DNA of 64,000 bases from NCBI GenBank assembly GCA_961205875.1, contig OY540817.1, forward strand, positions 20,557,001 through 20,621,000, in the 5' to 3' direction. Under the pieces are notes generated by a model that saw only the letters and a program-made list of their open reading frames with translations, was not told the origin of the DNA and ran no database searches. The translations under genes were made by a program, and so were the position numbers. Positions within the stretch are counted from its first letter, which is position 1. Each line of letters begins with the position of its first letter. Shown one piece after another: positions 47,638-62,382 of the stretch. The DNA comes from Sialis fuliginosa. Lineage: Eukaryota > Arthropoda > Insecta > Megaloptera > Sialidae.

Positions 47638-50600
47638 ATGGCGAAGTAAGAAATATTCATGATAAAAATGTAATGTTATTGTTTATGACCTATTTATAAT
47701 TGTTTATTTAATTGTAGGGAAATGATGATTGTATTTGTGTATGACACAGAATGTTGTCAAAATGAATCAGATGATCCATCATCTGCTGTTCTTTACTTTC
47801 ATCCCGGCTGGGTTTCAGACCAACAGCGTCTGGCATTATGTGGCCAGTTGATGGGAACTGCACGCTTCTTATCTTCAGTGTTTAGTATGCCAAAAATATT
47901 AGCTTTACAGAGTGGTAAATTCTCATTAAAGCATTTTGGCCGGTATATATTGGTTGTCGGAACAGACAGAAATGCAGCTGACTGGGTCGTAGAACATCGA
48001 GCTAATACTTTAGCAGGTTTACTTAAATTCTTTCATTGCGATATAGAAACGATATCCCAACTGCCATCTTTGAATGCAGAAAATCCTAACAGCTTTCAAG
48101 AGAAGTTATATCACATATTTGAAACTTATTTACCTATACTTCAGTATGGTGGGAATTTGTTTTCTAATGTTCCAACGATACAATTACCTAAGGTAAAATA
48201 ATGTTGTTACTACAAATTGTGTTGCTCTTTAATTTATTATATCTATACCTATATTTTAGAGTGCTAGTAATGTGTTCTTAGAAGCAATTCAGATACTACA
48301 GAGTTGTCAAGAAACTAAAGGTGTTCTTGGAGGAACATTATTATACCATAATAAGTAATTAAAACTTCTTTTACTTTTGAATATATAAAAACCACATTTT
48401 ATGAGTATATTATATTTATTTTCAGGGTAGTAGCTACACAATTATCATCTGATTTAACAAAACAATTGGTTATAACAGACCCATATCGTATTAAATCACC
48501 AGCAGAAACAATAAACACTTTATTTCACCTTCCAATGGGCGTACAATTATTACAAGTCTACATTGGAACTAAGGAATACAATTCATTAACAAGAGATGCT
48601 AATAGAGCTAGAACGATATTTGAACAAGTTGTAAACAAAAAACAGAGAAAGGTATTTAAGTACTTTTTATATATTAACTATATAAAAAATGTTATATTTT
48701 TTTTTGCAGTCGCAGTCAAATAAAACTTCAATACCTAAAGAACCTATTTACTCAACAATGAAACGTGATCAATCATTAATTTTCACAACTGTTCCTGAAG
48801 AAGATGCAGACCATTCTATGCCTCCAACAAAAGTTGAAGTTGCGATAAAGGCCAAATCTCCTGATCGTCCAAACTCATTAAATCTTAGGAGTACGACAGC
48901 TGATTTGACAGGAATTCCATCAAAACCATTCACTGAGAAAAAAGTTATTACGCCTTTTGCTGGACAGACAAGTATATGTTCAACACCGATGACAGATAGG
49001 GTTCTACATGGAAACGTAATGTCTATTTGTTGTAACCCAGATGGAGAAAGTGAAATTAAATTTGAAGATGAGGAGCCTGTAGAAAAAGAGAATGAAAATA
49101 ATAAATCTACTGAAAAGTTACACCCAATTGAATTGTCACTACAGAAAAAACAAAATAAAGTTTTAGTTGATTCCTTTGATAAATTCAAAGTAGCGTCTGC
49201 AAATTTCTGTTCTGTGAATAACTTTTTTGATAAGAAGAAATGTCTTAGTGTCAGAGATATTAAAGAGAACTTAGAGAAGTTTTCGAAAAACATTAATCTG
49301 CGATATTACAGTATCGGTTTAAAAAATCTCAGTCATGACTTGACAGCTAATTTAAGTAATTCAGATGAAAATCTGTGTCCAGAAAAGAAGTTTTATAATA
49401 CAATAACCGATCCATATTATCCAGTTTTTACATGTGAGGGCTTACCGATATCAAAATCGCTTTACGATAAGTACTTATCGAAACAGTATGAATTATTCGA
49501 TGTAACAAACGATGCAAATGAAACAGATTCATATAAAACAAGTTTATCAAAACCAATTGAAGATTTCGATATGGATTTTAAAAATTCTCCTAAACATGTC
49601 ATAAAAGAAGAAAATTTGAAATTTGAACAAAATGAATCTCCGAAAAAACTATTAGAACCAATAATAAAGCAACGTAGATCTTTAAGTCTTCCTTTGAAGT
49701 CCCTTTCTTCAGAGCAAAATATCGATAACGATGAATCAATAGTTTCATCTGTATTCTCACCAATGAGCAGAAGAAATCTTTCAGGAGTACAACTAACCCC
49801 ACTTTTATCAAAGCTGTCAATCTTAGCGATGGAAGAGAAATCTAGTGGTATTGGAAGTCGTGAAACAACTCCTAGTGAATTTAGAGACTTTGTTTTTACC
49901 CCAAGTGAAAAGTTGTATAATTTTCCAAGAAAAAGGAGTATTTCAAACGAACAACGAAAGAGTGAAGATACTAAAAACGGTGTTACCGATGTGGATGACA
50001 GTGAATCAGATGACGATTTAGAGAAGGCAGTTCTTTTTGTTTGTGGGCAGCAGAATATGGTGCTTATGATGCTTCTGGAAAGCAGTGTGGGGCAAAGTCC
50101 GGAATTAATATTAAAGCTGGTATGTATTTTATAATTAAAATAAACTGCCATTATTTTCAACTGCTCTGGGCAAATGGCATTGACAATAACGGCTATATAC
50201 AGTATTAGAAGCAAAAACACTTTTTTTGAATTTCAGTGGGAAATATGTTTCAACTCGTTAAGTAAGCTCGAATCTCGATTACACCAATGCTTAGACCCAT
50301 GTAACGGTGCTACTTCTACTGATCTGGGATCTGAGCCCTACAGCTATCTGTGTATAGACCCTAGATGGGATACAGTTCAACGTGGGGGTCCTTGGGGCGT
50401 CCCTGAATTAGCTGTTCTTACACACTTGCATCGGGACATGTCTGAGGCTAAAGATTTGACAGAAATAATTGTGAGGTTAGGATTGGTTTTTAATTTTTAA
50501 ATATTATATTTTAATGTGATCTTTTTTAATGAATGGTTCTTTTGCTTTGCAGAAACGAAGATAGTATTGTATACGGTTATCAATGCGGAGAAACTGAAGT

Positions 50601-50721
50601 ATTCTATCAACAAACAACTGCAACTCATGCAGGGTTACCAACCCCTGCAGATCTCATGGGTACAGTGCCATTGAAAGCTAGAAGAAGATTAGAGAGAGAT
50701 CATGCTATTATACTGTTCTAA
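47638..50721 (+). CDS. HPS4: HPS4 homologue, BLOC-3 subunit
   Basis: Seven coding exons, 47638-47645, 47718-48192, 48260-48354, 48426-48651, 48710-50119, 50237-50475 and 50553-50721. Lengths sum to an unbroken 874 codons, 873 residues. The first coding exon is only 8 nt (ATGGCGAA). HPS4 pairs with HPS1 to form BLOC-3, the exchange factor for Rab32 and Rab38 in lysosome-related organelle (pigment granule) biogenesis. The N-terminal part (VFVYDTE, AVLYFHPGWVSDQQRLALCG) fits the longin-like first domain shared by HPS4, HPS1, Fuzzy and CCZ1. The large exon 5 (470 codons) is mostly Ser/Glu/Asn-rich linker. The final exons carry the conserved C-terminal region (IVYGYQCGETEVFYQQ). HPS4 is preferred over CCZ1 by the long linker and length; confirming this needs a family search. 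Confidence 0.82.
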
Positions 50722-52640
50722 TTTGCCAGTTTTTTTAATTTAGACTGCCCAGTGAAATTATGCATTCCAAAAAAACTGTGATAGTTTTCTATAAAATATC
50801 AGTTTTTAAAAATAATTGTTGCGTCATTAATTTTCATTATTTATATTTGGTAACAGGTGAAGTCAGGTATGAAATATTTTTATTATTAGTGTATTTAATT
50901 TTGTTCTATTTTGTTGAACTATTGTAGAAAATAGAAATCGGCTCAATAATATTTATTAACCTCATAGAACCAGATGCTATTCATTTATATAAAAGAAAAA
51001 TATCCAGTCAGAATTTTGTAAAATTTTCAAGTTATTGTTGTCAATTTTAGCAACAATTAAAAATTCAAATTTTGTTTTGCTTAATACTGTCATTATTACA
51101 TTTACGTCTTAACAAATTGTAAAAACTATATTAGTTTACAAGTAATTACTTATAAGACACAAACAAGACCAAAATAACTAATAATAATTGTATAAAAGAC
51201 GTGAAGTATACATTTTGTGTGTAAATTATCTAAAGCATCCCATTCAGAATGCAAAATGAAAGATAACCAAAGTGCAATTGGGCAAAATGAGAATGGGAGG
51301 CTTAAATCATAAATAAAAAGTATAATTGTGCGTATTGCAAATAATATTTTTAGGTTATAAGTCAATTTGATTATAGTTTTTGATTTCTGTTTAAAACCAC
51401 TATTCAAAAATTTCATTAAGTAGTCTTATAAAAGATGTAGTCATTAAATTGTTTAAAGTAGTTTGTAATACACTTGAGTAAAATATAACTGTATACTAAT
51501 TACTAACATAACCTTTTTAGTGTTAAAAATATTGACAAGTGTATCTACTCTAGTATCTGCTTGTGTTGGCATTATTTGTATATTTATGTCATATTTAGGT
51601 GAAGATCATTGATAGTAATAGAAAACAATTGTTGACATTAAAGTTGTGAAATTAGTTTATTGTTTAGAACGGATAGTCAGAAAAAACTAGTCTGGGTGCA
51701 GAGAAAAAACTGTTTGTTTATATTAGATGACATAATAACAGTGGTGGCCCATTGATAGGTTTTGTGGAACAATAATATTACCAATTATCACTAAATAACC
51801 TCAAAATTACATTATTTAATAAATAGTTTTAAAGTTTTCTCCCCATGGTTTAGCCTGAGGTTTTTTTTAGTCAAAATTAATTTTATGTTATTTATCTTTT
51901 TGTTTTGGTTTCTAAAATAATTAAGTACCCCTAAATATTTAATCTTGGACCACCATTAGGAGATGAAAAGTAAAAATATAATATATGTGCCAAGGTTATT
52001 AATTAAAACAACTATTTATTTAAACTTATGAATGAAATTTGTTTGTTTAATTAATGTAAGAAAGAAATATTAGTCAGAAGAGCAGAATGATTTTTATTTT
52101 TATAGATAAAAAGCAATTGTTTGAATTATTGTTTTAATGATGGTGCAAAAATCGACAAATGGTATTAACTCATCTCTTTATATAGGGTGAGTAAAAAATA
52201 TGGAATATTGCTGATATTTTTTTTAAATATTCATTATTTAAAAAAATGTTTTAGTTAAAGTTTCCCCCACTCCTCTATAATCTGGCACTGAATGTTATAA
52301 ATTATTTTCATTTGTATAATATAGTTTTGCTCATATTCTTATTGATATATTAATTATATTATATTAAAGATATTTCTTTTATTAATTAGTATAGTAGATA
52401 GTTTTGTTTTCATATTCATACAGTACCTATTAATTATTGTTTAATGTAAATAGATATTTGTTTATATATATAATAATATCTAGTATAACTGTATGTGTAA
52501 AAATGCAATGTATTTAAATTATTTTGCTATAAAATAATATTATTTATATATCAGTGACGTGAGATATAATTTATTTACGTTAGAAAAAAGTTAATTATTT
52601 GCTGCTCGACTGTTTCTATGCGTAAATAAACCGATGATTT
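50722..52640. other. AT-rich sequence after HPS4
   Basis: Includes the HPS4 3' UTR. No convincing gene on either strand; the minus-strand frame at 51150-51416 is low-complexity. A candidate AATAAA occurs near 52625. Confidence 0.5.
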
Positions 52641-52653
52641 TGTTTAACAATAA

Positions 52654-52754
52654 GCGTTGGTAAATAACACAGTGTTGAAATGTTGCCGAATTCAAATGAA
52701 TGAGCCTGGCACTAGCGTTTTGTGATGTTTCAACAGTGTCTTATTTGCCAAGGC
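52654..52754. mobile_element. Palindromic MITE family P, copy 2
   Basis: TTGGTAAATAACACAGTGTT on the left, AACAGTGTCTTATTTGCCAA on the right; inner block AAATGAATGAGCCTGGCACT matches 36640-36758. Confidence 0.75.
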
Positions 52755-53196
52755 TATAATGGTGATTTAAGTTGTTATATGTATTTTTATTAAGTATAGA
52801 AAGTAATATTAACAGTATAATAATAATATATCTATGAAAAAGAAAGTTGATAAAATTTCCAATAAAATTCAAAATTTTGAATTTGCCATATTTTCCCCCA
52901 AAGATTTTATTAATTGTGTTAAAAAAAATGCTGTTTTAGGTTTAATTTTTTTTTTAATGTCGTGTAATAAATACATAGGCGCCGATTTTTTGGAAATTTA
53001 TTTTATTTAGTTTTAGTTCTTTAAATTAATCTACTTAATGATTTTATGAATTGAAAAATGTACCTACATGATTTTCCAATTACCTGGACCTAAAATATTT
53101 GTCGTTCGAAAATAACGTATGCTTAAAAACGTTGTCATCGGCGCTTATGATTTAATAATAATACAGTGTTATTTCATAATATCGACCTTATCGGCG

Positions 53197-53332
53197 GCAA
53201 ATAATACAGCGTTGAAGCGTCGCCGCGTCAATTTTGATAATTCAAACCGTGTAAATAAATGTTGATTCATTTACACGGTTTGAATTATCAAGGTCGGCGC
53301 GACGACGCTTCAACGCTGTATTATTTGCCAAG
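53197..53332. mobile_element. Palindromic MITE family P, copy 3, near perfect
   Basis: GGCAAATAATACAGCGTTGA to TCAACGCTGTATTATTTGCC. Arms of about 60 bp close over a short loop around AATGTTGATT, with only a few mismatches in the stem (CCGCG/GGCGCGACG region). Confidence 0.85.
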
Positions 53333-53654
53333 GCTTAAAGGTCGTATAATCGTTATTGACTATTTTTCGAATGTTTTGAACGGTGAAGGTATAATTTTTA
53401 ATAATGTTATATTATTTTTATTATGTTTATTTATTATAATGTTTTGGTAAGGGTGATACTTTTGCATTTTTTATAAATATTATTATTGTGATCTCATTTA
53501 CAACATTTTTTTAAGAGAAAATATGCCATGGTTGTCAAAAATTGTTAAACGTTTATTTCTATTAATTTATTTAATAATAATTAAGCCTTTTATATACCAA
53601 AGTGGTTTGTTTATTAAATTTTGTTTTTTGACGTGAATAACGTAATATTATAAA

Positions 53655-54140
53655 AAAAAACAATAAAAAATTAAATTTTGTATGTCTACGATTGCGTTTG
53701 TAAATATTAATTATTTGAATTGAAAAAAATAACAGTATATTAGAATATATTCTCTAGACAGTAACGTTTTTAATTTTTTGGTTAAAGTTTATTAAATTGA
53801 ATAAAAAATAAAAAGTAAAATTTCGTATTTCCACGATTTCGTTTGTAAATATTAATTATTTGAATTGAAAAAAAATAACAGTAGGTATATTAGAATATAT
53901 TCTCTACGCAGTCACGTATTTAATTTTTTGATTAAAGTTTTTTAAATTGAATAAAAAAATAAAAAGTAAATTTCGTATTTCCACGATTTAGTTTTTAAAT
54001 ATTAATTAATTGGATTAAAAAATAATAAGAGTTAGAATATATTCTCTACGCAGTAACGTTTTCGATTTTTTGATTAAAGTTTTTTAAATTGAATAAAAAA
54101 ATTTCCACAATTTTGTTTGTAAATTTTAATTAATTGTTTT
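53655..54140 (+). repeat. Tandem repeat, ~145 bp unit, 3.5 copies
   Basis: Anchors CGTTTGTAAATATTAATTAT at about 53693 and 53841, then TTTTTAAATATTAATTAATT at about 53990 and a last partial copy near 54112. Each unit also has TAGAATATATTCTCTA and AATTTTTTGATTAAAGTTTT. Confidence 0.8.
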
Positions 54141-54467
54141 TATGTTCGTACAAATCATAAGAAATAGTCTGAGTTTTTTTTAACTCCACTGTTACGTATT
54201 CACGTCATTCCCTCGACTGTGCATCCGACATATTTTTTTATGTTAATCGTTTTGGATTATGAAGGGTTTAATTTATATGCGAAAAGAAAATGTTAAAGGT
54301 TTTTCCTGACTCTCGCAATAGTTTTTTACTTTACGAGTTCTTACGTTCCAAACAAATTAGAAAATTAATTAATAAAGTCAGGAAGTACCTACTTACCCTG
54401 TGTATTGAATACAGCTAGTTTATTGGTGATATGTAAAGCCAGATATGTTATATGCAGGTTCGGACTT

Positions 54468-54985
54468 AAACGTTTCAGTGCCCCTGGTAAATTGTTTTTT
54501 ATTCGATTCTTAAAAAAAAATTTATTTATTCTGTAATATACTGTCGGTGTCCAGGAAAATGCCCGGATAGATTTTACCTTAATCCGACACTGATTTAAAT
54601 GGTTCAGTACCCCTGGTAAATTGTTTTTTTATTCGATTCTTTTAAAATATATATTTATTCTATAAATACTGTCGGTGCCCAGAAAATGGCCCGGATAGAT
54701 TTTACCTTAATCCGGCACTGGTTTAAATGTTTCAGTACCCCTGGTAAATTGTTTTTTATTCGATTCTTAAAAAAAAATATTTATTCTGTAATATACTGTC
54801 GGTGCCCAGGAAAAGGCCCGGATAGATTTTACCTTAATCCGGCACTGATTTAAATGTTTCAGTGCCCCTGGTAAATTGTTTTTTTATTCGATTCTTTTAA
54901 AATATATATTTATTCTATAATATACTGTCGGTGCCCAGAAAAAGGTCCGGATAGATTTTACCTTAATCCGGCACTGTTAAATGTT
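54468..54985 (+). repeat. Tandem repeat, 127-129 bp unit, four copies
   Basis: The start GTTTCAGTGCCCCTGG (or GGTTCAGTACCCCTGG) occurs at 54472, 54601, 54729 and 54856. Each unit ends GGATAGATTTTACCTTAATC and CGGCACTG. Divergence between units is low (a few bases). Confidence 0.9.
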
Positions 54986-55508
54986 AGATGGACTTTATTA
55001 TAATTTACTTGCTTTCGATGTATATTTTTAAAAATGATTGTAATAAAAGATTTTACAGAAAAATTGTATTTTCTTCATTTTCCTGGTATTTAATTTTTTT
55101 AACTTTAAATTATAGGTGTACTAATTACTAATATACAATAGTAATTATAAATAGAGTTTTTGATAATTAAAATATTAAAAGTGATGAAATAATAATATAA
55201 AGAAGACAGAAAAGGGTATAAAGGTTAAAATTATTTCTAAAATAAGAAAATCAAATCTAAATACAATAAAAAAATGTTTTTCCCAATAGATAATTGTAGA
55301 TAATATAAAATAATGGCTATACTTGAAAATAATAATACTTAAAATAATCTCAAGAACTGACGATTATTATAAAATCAATAATATGTCGGTTTTATAAAAT
55401 GTTGTAATTGATTAAAATATACTTCAGGCACAAATGTAAGAGTAGCTGATTATATGATATTATTTATAATTATATTTTATTAAATATTAATATTAATTAA
55501 GTAGCGCA

Positions 55509-55880
55509 TTAAGGAGGCAGACCCAGTTGGATTTTTTTTGGCCACGCATTAAAATAATTAATAACAAATGTTTTTCCACATGAAAGATATGTATTTACAG
55601 AAAACATTGTAATTTTTTTATGGCAAAATATTAAAAAATAAGTGGGATACAGCAAATTTGGGAGGGGTCCAAAAAAAAAGTGTTTTGCCGTGATCACTGC
55701 TGCTCGTCACTAGATCATCTGAAATAAAAAAAACAAAAGGGATCATTAGCTAATGACATAATGCTCCGGATGAATGAAAAATTTTGAATTTTCACAAAAT
55801 GGCGGATATTGAAAGTCAAAGTTCTTTATTTTACGAAAATAATTTTATTTTTTACGACCTTTTTTTTTTAGTCGTCATCA
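55509..55880 (-). mobile_element. TTAA-type MITE, truncated inverted copy
   Basis: Starts TTAAGGAGGCAGACCCAGTT. Matches 15731-16408 in reverse (CAAATTTGGGAGGGGTCC, GTGATCACTGCTGCTCGTCA, GGGATCATTAGCTAATGACA). The other end is replaced after about 55880 by short CCCTGAG-type repeats (55905-55975). Confidence 0.8.
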
Positions 55881-56690
55881 TTTTTTGCAAAACCCGGAGA
55901 AATTGCACCCAAACCCTGAGCCCGGAATCCAGTATGCAAACCCTGAGACTCTGGATCAAAACCGGAGACCTGGTCACCCTAGTTATGAACCATTTGAAAT
56001 ATAATTAAAAAAAAAAAGATTATTTCTTTACACAGTTTTTTTTTTAATTGTAGATAATAATATTCTCTACAACTTGTATCTAAAATATTTTTAAAAATAC
56101 GTACCGTTTAAAAAATAACTCGAAAAATTCAAAAACTGAAGAAAATCGACTATTTCATAACGGTTTTTTACGTGTTGTTTTCATGGAACCATTTAATCGC
56201 GTAAATGGAGGTATTACTGTATTTACATTGACAGTAGACATAGAGTACCTATTACTCAAGATAACCGTGGAAATATATAGGTTAATATGTTAATGTTAAA
56301 CCCCAATAAAATTTGTTAATGAAAATTTTATGTAAATTATTAAGAAACTGAAAAAACCATGATCTAGTTTGTTTATTTTATTATTTATTATAACAACATT
56401 ACCATGAATTGTATTATCTTTAATATTTTATTGTAAGTTGTTTACAAAGATTTAACAACATATACATATTAACTAACACAGAAATTAATTTTTTTTCTCC
56501 TAGCACGCTTTATTACCCCATTTTCAATAATTCCATTTCTTGTAATATTCGATTTGATGACTTTTTAGGAGACGTTAAAAATTCGAGTTATAGAGACTTT
56601 TATAACTTCGACTTGAAGATGTCATTAAAATAAAAAAATTTTAATAAGGGAAGCATATTTTGTCAATCTTCCCACTCCTATTAACAAAAA

Positions 56691-57690
56691 AAACTATTTA
56701 TGAAACAGCTTTAGTTCAAGCTTTTACATTTTTAAATAAATTACTATATATTTATATAGTAACTAAATGATTCTACGTCTTATTTTCTTGTATTTTAGTC
56801 GATATTTGTATGACAGGTTGAAGTTCACTGCAGGAAATTTCACTAAAAAATTTCGAATTTTGGATTTCGTTAAAAGTATGTTTATTGTATAGAAAATGAC
56901 GTGAAAAGTTGTTTGTTTCAAACCGCAGGTCTGTATCTCAAACCGTTCTTGAGATATAGCCTCTCAAAGTTTTAGTTTTTTCAAATTTTTGGAGAAAATA
57001 GGCCATAACTTTTGAACGCGTGGTCGGAATTGATTTTAGTTGACGGATTTGAAATCAGCGTGTCAAAATCTATATAATGACATATATAATACTTTAAAAT
57101 CCGCCAAAAAAATTTTCGTCAAAAATTGACATTTTTTTAAGGTATACCCCTTTGAATTTTTTCGATTTTTCGCGAAATTTTTTTTTCCGAGTTTTAAGAT
57201 ATTATACATGTCATTATATAGATTTTGACACGCTGATTCCAAATCCGTCAACTAAAATCAATTCCGACCACCCGTTCAAAAGTTATGGCCTATTTTCTTT
57301 AAAAATTTGAAAAAACTAAAACTTTGAGAGGCTATATCTCGAGAACGGTTTGAGATACAGACCTGCGATTTGAACAGTTCAACTTTTCACGTCGTTTTCT
57401 ATACAATAAACATACTTTTAACGAAATAAAAAATTCTAAATTTTTTAGTGAAATTTCAGCAGTGAATTTTAATTCATCATACAAATATCGACTAAAATAT
57501 AAGAAAATAAGACGTAGAGGTATTATATTAAATGCCTTTTTTTGATTTTTGGTTAAAATGTTTAAGTTGCGCATAAAGATGAATATTCAGATAATATTTT
57601 TAAATTATTTATTAACAGAAAACACAGATTTGTATTAATTTACCCATAAAGCAAGGAAAGCACTGCTTCCCTTGCTTCCACTGAGTTATA
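56691..57690. mobile_element. Foldback element, copy 4
   Basis: Same arms as 11371-12496, ending AAGCACTGCTTCCCTTGCTT and CCACTG. Inverted halves meet near 57130. Confidence 0.82.
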
Positions 57691-57996
57691 GAGGGTAAAA
57701 ATGTATATGGGAACCTATCTAACTTTTGGTAGAACCTTATATTTTTCAAATTAAGGTTTATATCTTTACTATATGTTTTAGGCTCGTAAACAAGGGGGGT
57801 CCTAGAATATTGAAAACAGTAAGGAAGTTTAAAACCATAATAAATTTAACAATAAAAAGAAAAATAAGGTCAAGTTCAGACACGCATCAAAAAAATCTGC
57901 GTATCATTATATTTATTTATGACAAAACATTGCAACAAACCTTTTCCCTTTTGTTTACTTATTGTTAACATTAACAGATAAGAATATTTTTTTAGG

Positions 57997-58040
57997 TATA
58001 TAAAAGAGCAGAATTAAGATGTAGGTAGAGTATCATCAGT
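57997..58040 (+). promoter_or_regulatory. Protease 1 core promoter
   Basis: TATATAAAAG at 57997-58006 and an arthropod initiator TCAGT at 58036-58040, nine bases before the start codon, implying a very short leader. Confidence 0.65.
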
Positions 58041-58048
58041 TTGCAAAG

Positions 58049-60244
<2,196 letters not shown>

Positions 60245-60773
60245 ATATGAATATAAGAAATGTTATTTATTGTAACTTATTATTATTTTATTGTATTTAT
60301 TGTTAAATTATTTATGTATTTATTTTATCATAGAATGTGTATCTATAACTAAATTAAATAAAGTTATTTATTCAAAATTTTCACTTTTATTATAATTTTC
60401 ATATAAAATACCTTTCTAAAGGGTAAATTCATAGAGTTTATAAAAATGTCTTTGAGTTTATTATTATAAATTCTTTTGATCAACTCATGGGGGGGGGATT
60501 GATCCCCTTGATCCACCCCCCTATCTACGCTACTGCTACAGGTCGCAGCATTTTTTGCACTTTAAAAGGTTTATGGAAGCTAGAATATCTCAACCATTTA
60601 ACATGGGACTAAAAGTAAATTTTTCAGAAAAAAAACGGGCTTCAAGATTATTTCTAGACATTTTCACCTTAAAGTAATTCTAAAGAGTGAAATTTCAGCA
60701 TTAATTTTTGATAAAAACGTTAACAAGTCAAATTATTTTAATTTTATTAGATCAAATCAAATATTGCAATCGA

Positions 60774-61334
60774 AAATTCGACTAGTTCCAATTAAGCTAG
60801 AGCTTTAAAATTTTGCACACGTGTAAAAGTCAAGTGACAATGCAATGTACCTATATCTAATATTGTTTTAAATTCACATGAAGGCGGATTTCCTTTTTCT
60901 TCACAATCCCCTTAAATTCGACTAGTTCCAATTAAGCTAGAGCTTTGAAATTTTGCACACGTGTAAAAGTCAAGTGACAATGCAATGTACCTATATCTAA
61001 TATTGTTTTAAATTCACATGAAGGCGGATTTCCTTTTTCTTCACAATCCCCTTAAATTCGACTAGTTCCAATTAAGCTAGAGCTTTGAAATTTTGCACAC
61101 GTGTAAAAGTCAAGTGACAATGCAATGTACCTATATCTAATATTGTTTTAAATTCACATGAAGGCGGATTTCCTTTTTCTTCACAATCCCCTTAAATTCG
61201 ACTAGTTCCAATTAAGCTAGAGCTTTGAAATTTTGCACACGTGTAAAAGTCAAGTGACAATGCAATGTACCTATATCTAATATTGTTTTAAATTCACATG
61301 AAGGCGGATTTCATTTTTCTTCACAATCCCCTTT
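60774..61334 (+). repeat. Four exact-period 140 bp tandem repeats
   Basis: Copies start at 60774, 60914, 61054 and 61194 with exactly 140 bp spacing. Only a couple of bases differ between copies (GCTTTAAAAT or GCTTTGAAAT; one TTTCCTTTTT or TTTCATTTTT). The near identity indicates recent amplification. No coding frame. Confidence 0.95.
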
Positions 61335-61482
61335 AAGACTATATGACATAATTCTAAACCCAATAAATAATAAAAGCTAGTTTGTAAAAAGTATTTTTTA
61401 TATACTTATAATTTATCCAATATTTAAATCTATGTAAATTTTAGTAGATCTATGGTAAAGGGCGTAGATAAAATCTACAATA

Positions 61483-62029
61483 CAGTAAAAGCTCTTTATT
61501 CGCGGGGTATATGTTCCATAAATATGCCGCGAATACAGAAACCGTGAATACGGAATGGTAATTTATATGGGACTATAAGGGGTTACGTTCCTAGGTGACA
61601 AAATAAATAAACAAATACAATATAAAAAAATCAATTTAATTGAAGTTTTTGACCATATTGATTAATTATTATCTTCAGGCTTAGGCAATGGTTTAAAGAA
61701 TTTTGTAATTTTTTCTTGCTTGGCAGTTTTTAAAAGCTCCTTCAATTCAGACTGATATTCAGCAGTGGCATTAGCAATTTGCCTCTTAAAAATAAGACTT
61801 CGTTCCATAGACGGATCAATTTTCATAAAGAAATCACAAAGTTCATTTGCCATTCTTAATTAAACCTTCACAAAGATTTTTCAAATTAAATGTCACGTTT
61901 CCTGATTAGATCCGCGAATAAAGAAATCTTTAGCCGCGAATATAGGAATTGGGTCGCATTTTTTTAATCCGCGAATAGTGAAAACGCGAAGGAAGGAAGC
62001 GCGAATAAGGAGCTTTTACTGTAATAATA
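61483..62029 (-). mobile_element. Pogo/Tigger-type element, deleted
   Basis: Terminal inverted repeats CAGTAAAAGCTCTTTATTCG and, inverted, CAGTAAAAGCTCCTTATTCG, flanked by TA on both sides (61481-61482 and 62030-62031). Subterminal CCGCGAATA motifs repeat along the element. About 547 bp, too short for a transposase. Confidence 0.88.
61662..61853 (-). pseudogene. C-terminal remnant of a pogo/Tigger transposase
   Basis: An open frame of 63 residues inside the element. It ends KITKFFKPLPKPEDNN, like the C-terminal tail ITDFFK-type of Tigger transposases. The catalytic DDE region is absent. Confidence 0.5.
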
Positions 62030-62336
62030 ATAACTCAGATTTACAAAAATATAAAAAAATATAGAAGAAAAATACATGTTAATGCACTTATATAGATAAA
62101 GCAAGTACTCTGCTTTACATAATATCAGAATCTAAGGCAATCTAAGCCTTCAATAATCAGAAAACAATACAATAGAATGTACTCATAGGTAATCCAGGAA
62201 TAATTTTGTTTTTATTTTCGTTATATCTTAAAGATAAATTTAAGTATTTTTGTGTCACATTAATTCATTATAATTATTTATAACAAAGACAGTATCATTT
62301 CAATTGATTTCATTATCGTATTTGATTACATTTTCA

Positions 62337-62374
62337 TATAAATAGGGACTCAAAAAGATGATCAATCTGTCAGT
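62337..62374 (+). promoter_or_regulatory. Protease 2 core promoter
   Basis: TATAAATAG at 62337-62345 and TCAGT at 62370-62374, about 35 bp apart and a few bases upstream of the start codon, the same arrangement as protease 1. Confidence 0.65.
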
Positions 62375-62382
62375 CTCTGAAA

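Noticed and set aside
47638..50721. CCZ1 instead of HPS4
   Set aside because: The N-terminal domain is shared by both, but the protein is far longer than CCZ1 with a 470-codon linker exon; HPS4 fits better, though a profile search would settle it.
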